Under the pieces are notes generated by a model. The model was not told the origin of the DNA. It saw only the letters and a list, made by a program, of their open reading frames with translations, and did no database searches. The translations under genes were made by a program, and so were the position numbers. 17,913 nt of DNA from DATNIC01 sp035604635 (GTDB lineage: Bacteria > Vulcanimicrobiota > Vulcanimicrobiia > Vulcanimicrobiales > Vulcanimicrobiaceae), in the NCBI GenBank assembly GCA_035604635.1, contig DATNIC010000158.1:1-17913 (forward strand). Reading direction: 5' to 3'. Below are positions 14,164-17,913 of this stretch, piece after piece (within the stretch, counting starts at the first letter, position 1; the number at the start of each line of letters is the position of its first letter).

Positions 14164-15771
14164 TCACTTTGCCGCCGTTGCCGGCGCCTGCAACCGCGCG
14201 AGGAGTCCGGTTAACGCATCGTATTTGGTGCGGAAGCGGATCGGATTGACGACAAAACGCGCGGTTGACGGCGCGATCTCATCAACGACGACCATGTCGT
14301 GCTCGCGCAGCGTGTTCCCGGTCGCTACCAAATCGACGATGAGATCCGCCAGGCCCACGACCGGGCTGAGCTCGACGGATCCGTGCAGTGAGATGATCTC
14401 CGCCGGAAGGTCGCGTTCCGAGAAATACGCCTCTGCCGATCGTGTGAATTTTGTCGCGACGCGCAGAAACGTGGGGAGCGCAGCGCCTTCGTGATAAGCG
14501 TCGCTGCGGCGCGCCGCGACGACGAGCCGGCAAAAGCCGAATCCTAGATCGGCAAGCTCGCTGACGTAGTGATCGACTTCCCAAAGAACGTCGGCGCCGA
14601 CGACCCCGCAATCGGCCGCACCGAACTCGACGTATGCCGGGACGTCGGTCGGACGCAAGAACAGGAATCGGATCCGGCCGTCCGGCGACTCGACGACGAG
14701 CCGTCTTCCGGGATCGTCGGGCGCTTCGACTCCGGCCGCCCGCAACCGCCGCACCGTCTCTTCGTAAAGGAGTCCCTTCGGTACGGCGATCGTCAGGCCG
14801 TCGAACGTGAATTGATCTGCGGCCGGCGCATTTCGCCGTTCGAGCGCGATGAGCAGCCGCTCGACGCCAACGGCCCAGCCGACCGCAGCTGCATCGAAAC
14901 CCATCCGCGGTAGGAGGGTATCGTAGCGCCCGCCGCCGCACACGGCGTAGCCGAGTTCGCGAACGTAACCCTCGAAAACGAAGCCGGTATAGTACTCCAA
15001 GTCGCGCAACAGTGCGAAGTCGATCGCAACCCGGTCGCCGAAGCCGCCCTCGATCGCGCGCCCGCGAATTGCGTGGAGTCGATCGAGCGCCTCGAGGGCG
15101 CGCGGCGACCGGCACAGACGGCGCGCCGCAGCGAAGACGTGTTCGTCGCCCCGCACCATCGCGAGCTCGGCGATCTCGGGTGGAAAGTTCGCACGCAACG
15201 CCGCGATATTTCGCTCGGAGATGAGCAGCTTGCACTGGTGCGCCGCTGCGTCGCGAATCCCCAACCCGTCCAGGACTCCATCGACGACGGCCGCATCGTT
15301 AATGTCGAATCGCGCATCACGCAAGCCGATCGCGTCCAACGTTTCGAGCGCCATGAGCAGCATCTCGCTATCGGCATCGACGCCTTGCGCTCCGATCAGC
15401 TCGACGCCCGCCTGGGTGAACTCTTGCATGCGCCCCTGCTGCGGTTGTTCGAAGCGGTACGCCGGCGCGACGTACGACAGGCGCAACGGCAGCTTCTCTT
15501 GACGCATCCGCGTCGAGACCAGGCGCGCGATCGGGGTGGTCATTTCGGGCCGCAGTGCAAGCGTGTTCGCGCGCCGATCCGAAAAACGGAATGTTTTTTC
15601 CGCGAGCTCGTCGCCTAACCCGGCCTCGATGACATCGAAACGCTCGAAACCGGGGGTCATGACTTCGGCATAGCCCCAGCGCTCAAAGACGCCGCGAATC
15701 GTCGCTTCGAGAGAACGTTTCCGGGCAAGCTCATGTGGCAGCCAGTCGCGAACGCCGGCCGGTAGTCGCAT
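14164..15771 (-). CDS. hisZG: HisZ-HisG fusion: ATP phosphoribosyltransferase regulatory plus catalytic subunit
   Basis: One uninterrupted frame of 535 codons joins two proteins that are normally separate. Residues 1 to about 312 are HisZ, a HisS-like subunit without the anticodon domain: PAGVRDWLP, LALRPEMTTPIAR, QQGRMQEFTQAGVELIG, YYTGFVFEGY, CGGGRYDTLLPRMG and WAVGVERLLIAL. After a short linker (about 313-323), residues 324-535 are short-form HisG: TIAVPKGLLYEE, RPTDVPAYVEFGAADCGVVG, LRVATKF, and the PRPP loop GLADLIVDLVATGNTLRE (473-490). The enzyme makes phosphoribosyl-ATP from ATP and PRPP, the feedback-controlled first step of histidine synthesis. Short HisG needs HisZ to be active, so fusion fixes a 1:1 ratio. 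The start ATG at 15771 is 20 bases after dnaE. HisZ normally forms a hetero-octamer with HisG, so the quaternary structure of the fusion is an open point. Confidence 0.93.
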   Translation of the reverse strand: MRLPAGVRDWLPHELARKRSLEATIRGVFERWGYAEVMTPGFERFDVIEAGLGDELAEKTFRFSDRRANTLALRPEMTTPIARLVSTRMRQEKLPLRLSYVAPAYRFEQPQQGRMQEFTQAGVELIGAQGVDADSEMLLMALETLDAIGLRDARFDINDAAVVDGVLDGLGIRDAAAHQCKLLISERNIAALRANFPPEIAELAMVRGDEHVFAAARRLCRSPRALEALDRLHAIRGRAIEGGFGDRVAIDFALLRDLEYYTGFVFEGYVRELGYAVCGGGRYDTLLPRMGFDAAAVGWAVGVERLLIALERRNAPAADQFTFDGLTIAVPKGLLYEETVRRLRAAGVEAPDDPGRRLVVESPDGRIRFLFLRPTDVPAYVEFGAADCGVVGADVLWEVDHYVSELADLGFGFCRLVVAARRSDAYHEGAALPTFLRVATKFTRSAEAYFSERDLPAEIISLHGSVELSPVVGLADLIVDLVATGNTLREHDMVVVDEIAPSTARFVVNPIRFRTKYDALTGLLARLQAPATAAK

Positions 15772-15791
15772 CAGAGGCTCTTAAGCAGGCG

Positions 15792-17913
15792 CTACGGCAT
15801 GCCCTCGCGGACGTTGACCGTGCCGAAGATGCGCTCGAGCGCGCTCTTCACGTACATGCCTGAGGCGATGCCCTTCGGCAAGCGCTGGGAATCCGGACCG
15901 ACGTGCAAGACGATCGGGACCGTCCCCGGCGATTCGTTGACGAGTTCCGCGAGCGCATCGATCTGTTCGCGACGACCGACATTGACGTGCCAGCCTGCGA
16001 TCGTCTTCCGCTCGACGTGCCGTGCGACCGGCGCGACCTCGCTCACGTGGATCGCGACCTCCAGCGGCGTATCCTCACCAATCGCGCCGCGCCGCTCTCT
16101 GCGCCGCAGGCGGCCCTTGACCACGACGATCGCATCCGTTTGAAAGCCGGCCTGCAGATCCGCATATTGTTTGGGGAAGACGATCAGCTCGACGCTGCCG
16201 CTCATGTCTTCGAGTTGCGCGATCAGCATCTGCGCTTGTGCCTTCGTTAGCGTCCGCCGGACGCTCGTTAGCATGCCCGCGAGGGTCACCGCGGCGTCGT
16301 CTTCGATCTCGCGCAAGTCCCGGACCGGCGTCGCGCCGCTGCGCGAAAGTGCTTCGGCAACGTCGGCCAGGGGATGACCTGAGATGAAGACGCCCAGAGT
16401 CTCTCTCTCCCACGCCAGCTTCTCGTGCGTGGTCGGCGGCGGCAAACTGCGGATCTGCGGGACGAGGACCGTCTCCTCTTCCAGCGCGCCGAAGAGCGAG
16501 ACGACCCCGAGCTCGCGATCGCGTGAGAGGCGCGAGCCGTACTCGAGCGCCGCATCGATTGCATCCAGTTGCTCGGCCCGATTCCCCGGCAGCGCGTCGA
16601 GTGCCCCACTCTTCACCAGGGCTTCGAGGACGCGCCGGTTGACCGCCCGAACGTCGACGCGGCGCACGACATCGAAGAGATCGACGAACTTCCCGTCGCG
16701 TTCGCGCGTCTCGAGGATCGAGCGGACCGCGCCCTCGCCGATTCCTTTGATCGCAGCGAGACCGAAGCGGATCTCATCGTCTACGACTGCAAAGTCGACC
16801 AGCGACTCGTTGATGTCCGGCGCAAGGACGGCGATCCCCAAGTGTTTGGCTTCGTCGATATATTCGACCAGCTTATCGGTCTTGTCTTTAACCGAGGTCA
16901 TCAACGCCGCAAAATACGCGAGTGGATGATTCGCTTTCAAAAACGCGGTCTGATACGCGATCCAGCCGTACGCGGCGGCGTGCGCCTTGTTGAAGCCGTA
17001 GCCCGCGAAGGGCTCGATGAATTCGAAGATCTTCTCGGCCAACGCCTTCTCGAACCCATTGGCGACGGCGCCATCGACGAACTTCTCGCGATAGATCGGG
17101 ACCTGGTCCTTCAGCTTCTTCCCCATGACCTTGCGTAACTCGTCGGCTTGACCCATCGTAAATCCGGCGAAATCGCGAGCGATTTGCATTACCTGTTCTT
17201 GATAGCACGCGATTCCATACGTTTCGCTTAGAATCGGCTCCAGCTTCGGATGAAGGTACGTTACCTTGGTCCGACCGTGTTTATTATTAATGTACTGGGG
17301 GATCCATTCCATCGGACCCGGCCGGTAGAGAGCCACCAACGCGATCACATCGTCGAGCGAGCTGGGCTTAAGGTCAGACACGACCCGGCGCATCCCTTCC
17401 GACTCCAATTGAAAAACGCCGGTCGTCTCCCCGCGGCCGAGCATCTCGAAAGTCCGCTGATCGCTGTCGGGGATTGCGTTGATGTCGAAGGCGGGATCCG
17501 TAGTGCGCCGGATCTCATCGACCGCGTTCTTCATGACGGTCAAATTGCGCAGGCCCAAAAAATCCATCTTGAGGAGGCCGATCTTTTCGACCATCGTCAT
17601 ATCGTATTGCGTGTTGACGTCATGCTCGCCGATTTTTACCAGGGGGACGTATTCGACGAGCGGGCCCTTCGAGATGACGACGCCGGCAGCGTGGGTCGAC
17701 GCGTGGCGCGCCAGACCTTCAATCGAGCTCGCCGTGTCGAGCAGCCCTTTGATCGCCGGCGAGCCGTCGTAGAGACCCTTGAGTTCGGGGATCTGCGCAA
17801 GCGCCTGCTCGATGGAGAGCCCGCCGGGGCCGGAAGGGATCAGCTTCGCGACCCGGTCGACGTCGGGAAGGGGGACGCCCAGGGCCCGGCCGGCATCCCG
17901 GACCGCCGCGCGC
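15792..17913 (-). CDS. dnaE: DNA polymerase III alpha subunit, C-terminal portion (5' end outside the window)
   Basis: The frame stays open to the right edge, giving the last 706 residues of the replicative polymerase. The fragment begins after the PHP domain and the two PDFD-type catalytic aspartates, so these are not visible. It contains ARHASTHAAGVVIS, the finger/palm block IGLLKMDFLGLRNL (its Asp equals the third catalytic Asp, D555 in E. coli), VFQLESEGMR, ALYRPGPM, YQEQVMQIA, GYGFNKAHAAAYG, then a helix-hairpin-helix segment (RRVLEALVKSGAL) and an OB-fold (VTLAGMLTSVRRTLTKAQAQ). The C-terminal domain ends in GTVNVREGMP. The segment where the beta-clamp motif belongs reads VVSLFG, without the usual Gln. 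Methionines such as the one at 17600 are internal. The stop at 15792 is 20 bases before hisZG, so replication and histidine genes share a transcription unit. Confidence 0.97.
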   Translation of the reverse strand, partial: RAAVRDAGRALGVPLPDVDRVAKLIPSGPGGLSIEQALAQIPELKGLYDGSPAIKGLLDTASSIEGLARHASTHAAGVVISKGPLVEYVPLVKIGEHDVNTQYDMTMVEKIGLLKMDFLGLRNLTVMKNAVDEIRRTTDPAFDINAIPDSDQRTFEMLGRGETTGVFQLESEGMRRVVSDLKPSSLDDVIALVALYRPGPMEWIPQYINNKHGRTKVTYLHPKLEPILSETYGIACYQEQVMQIARDFAGFTMGQADELRKVMGKKLKDQVPIYREKFVDGAVANGFEKALAEKIFEFIEPFAGYGFNKAHAAAYGWIAYQTAFLKANHPLAYFAALMTSVKDKTDKLVEYIDEAKHLGIAVLAPDINESLVDFAVVDDEIRFGLAAIKGIGEGAVRSILETRERDGKFVDLFDVVRRVDVRAVNRRVLEALVKSGALDALPGNRAEQLDAIDAALEYGSRLSRDRELGVVSLFGALEEETVLVPQIRSLPPPTTHEKLAWERETLGVFISGHPLADVAEALSRSGATPVRDLREIEDDAAVTLAGMLTSVRRTLTKAQAQMLIAQLEDMSGSVELIVFPKQYADLQAGFQTDAIVVVKGRLRRRERRGAIGEDTPLEVAIHVSEVAPVARHVERKTIAGWHVNVGRREQIDALAELVNESPGTVPIVLHVGPDSQRLPKGIASGMYVKSALERIFGTVNVREGMP

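Noticed and set aside
1..17913. CRISPR arrays, insertion sequences, prophage or defence genes
   Set aside because: No repeated spacer-like units, transposase motifs, or terminal repeats were seen; all long frames on the coding strand are accounted for by housekeeping or uptake genes.

Overview
This is a GC-rich, densely coded bacterial window. It has one tRNA, one riboswitch and 15 protein genes, one of them cut by the right edge. The host is clearly diderm: it has a TonB-dependent outer-membrane receptor, secreted proteins with Sec-type leaders and type IV pilus motor genes. The mix of short-form HisG with HisZ, a SigB/SigF-type sigma factor and this general gene content would fit a little-studied diderm phylum such as Eremiobacterota (WPS-2), but that placement is a guess from overall flavour and is not demonstrated here.

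Left block (1-5200). A tRNA-Ile(GAU) gene on the plus strand runs into a minus-strand operon that reads right to left: a pilB/gspE-type assembly ATPase, a pilT-type retraction ATPase, pilC (platform protein), a SigB/SigF-like sigma factor and a small secreted protein with a BIG2 (Ig-like) domain. Every junction is a 1-14 base overlap or a 2-base gap, so the sigma factor and the secreted protein look co-translated with the pilus motor. No pilin, PilMNOPQ or prepilin peptidase gene is in the window.

Middle block (5201-9788). A regulatory gap of 386 bases separates the pilus operon from a plus-strand operon. It holds a 6-6-6 inverted repeat, AT-rich promoter-like DNA and a clear cobalamin riboswitch. 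The operon encodes a BtuB-like TonB receptor, a small unrecognised multi-pass membrane protein, a leaderless BtuF-like corrinoid-binding protein and an FkbM-family methyltransferase. The block reads as a B12 acquisition unit, but BtuC/BtuD permease genes are absent.

Right block (9772-17913, minus strand). Six genes lie head to tail: dnaE (its 5' part lies outside the window), a natural HisZ-HisG fusion, hisD, a Cof-type HAD phosphatase, an ftsQ-like division gene and a secreted adenosine-deaminase-like enzyme. Gaps are 20 bases after dnaE and then -4 to 1 base. Histidine synthesis genes are thus wired between replication and division genes. The last gene converges on the FkbM gene with a 17-base overlap.

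The most notable items are the HisZ-HisG fusion, the sigma factor embedded in the pilus motor operon, and the riboswitch-controlled operon with an unidentified membrane protein and a methyltransferase. I saw no CRISPR array, insertion sequence, phage gene or rRNA.
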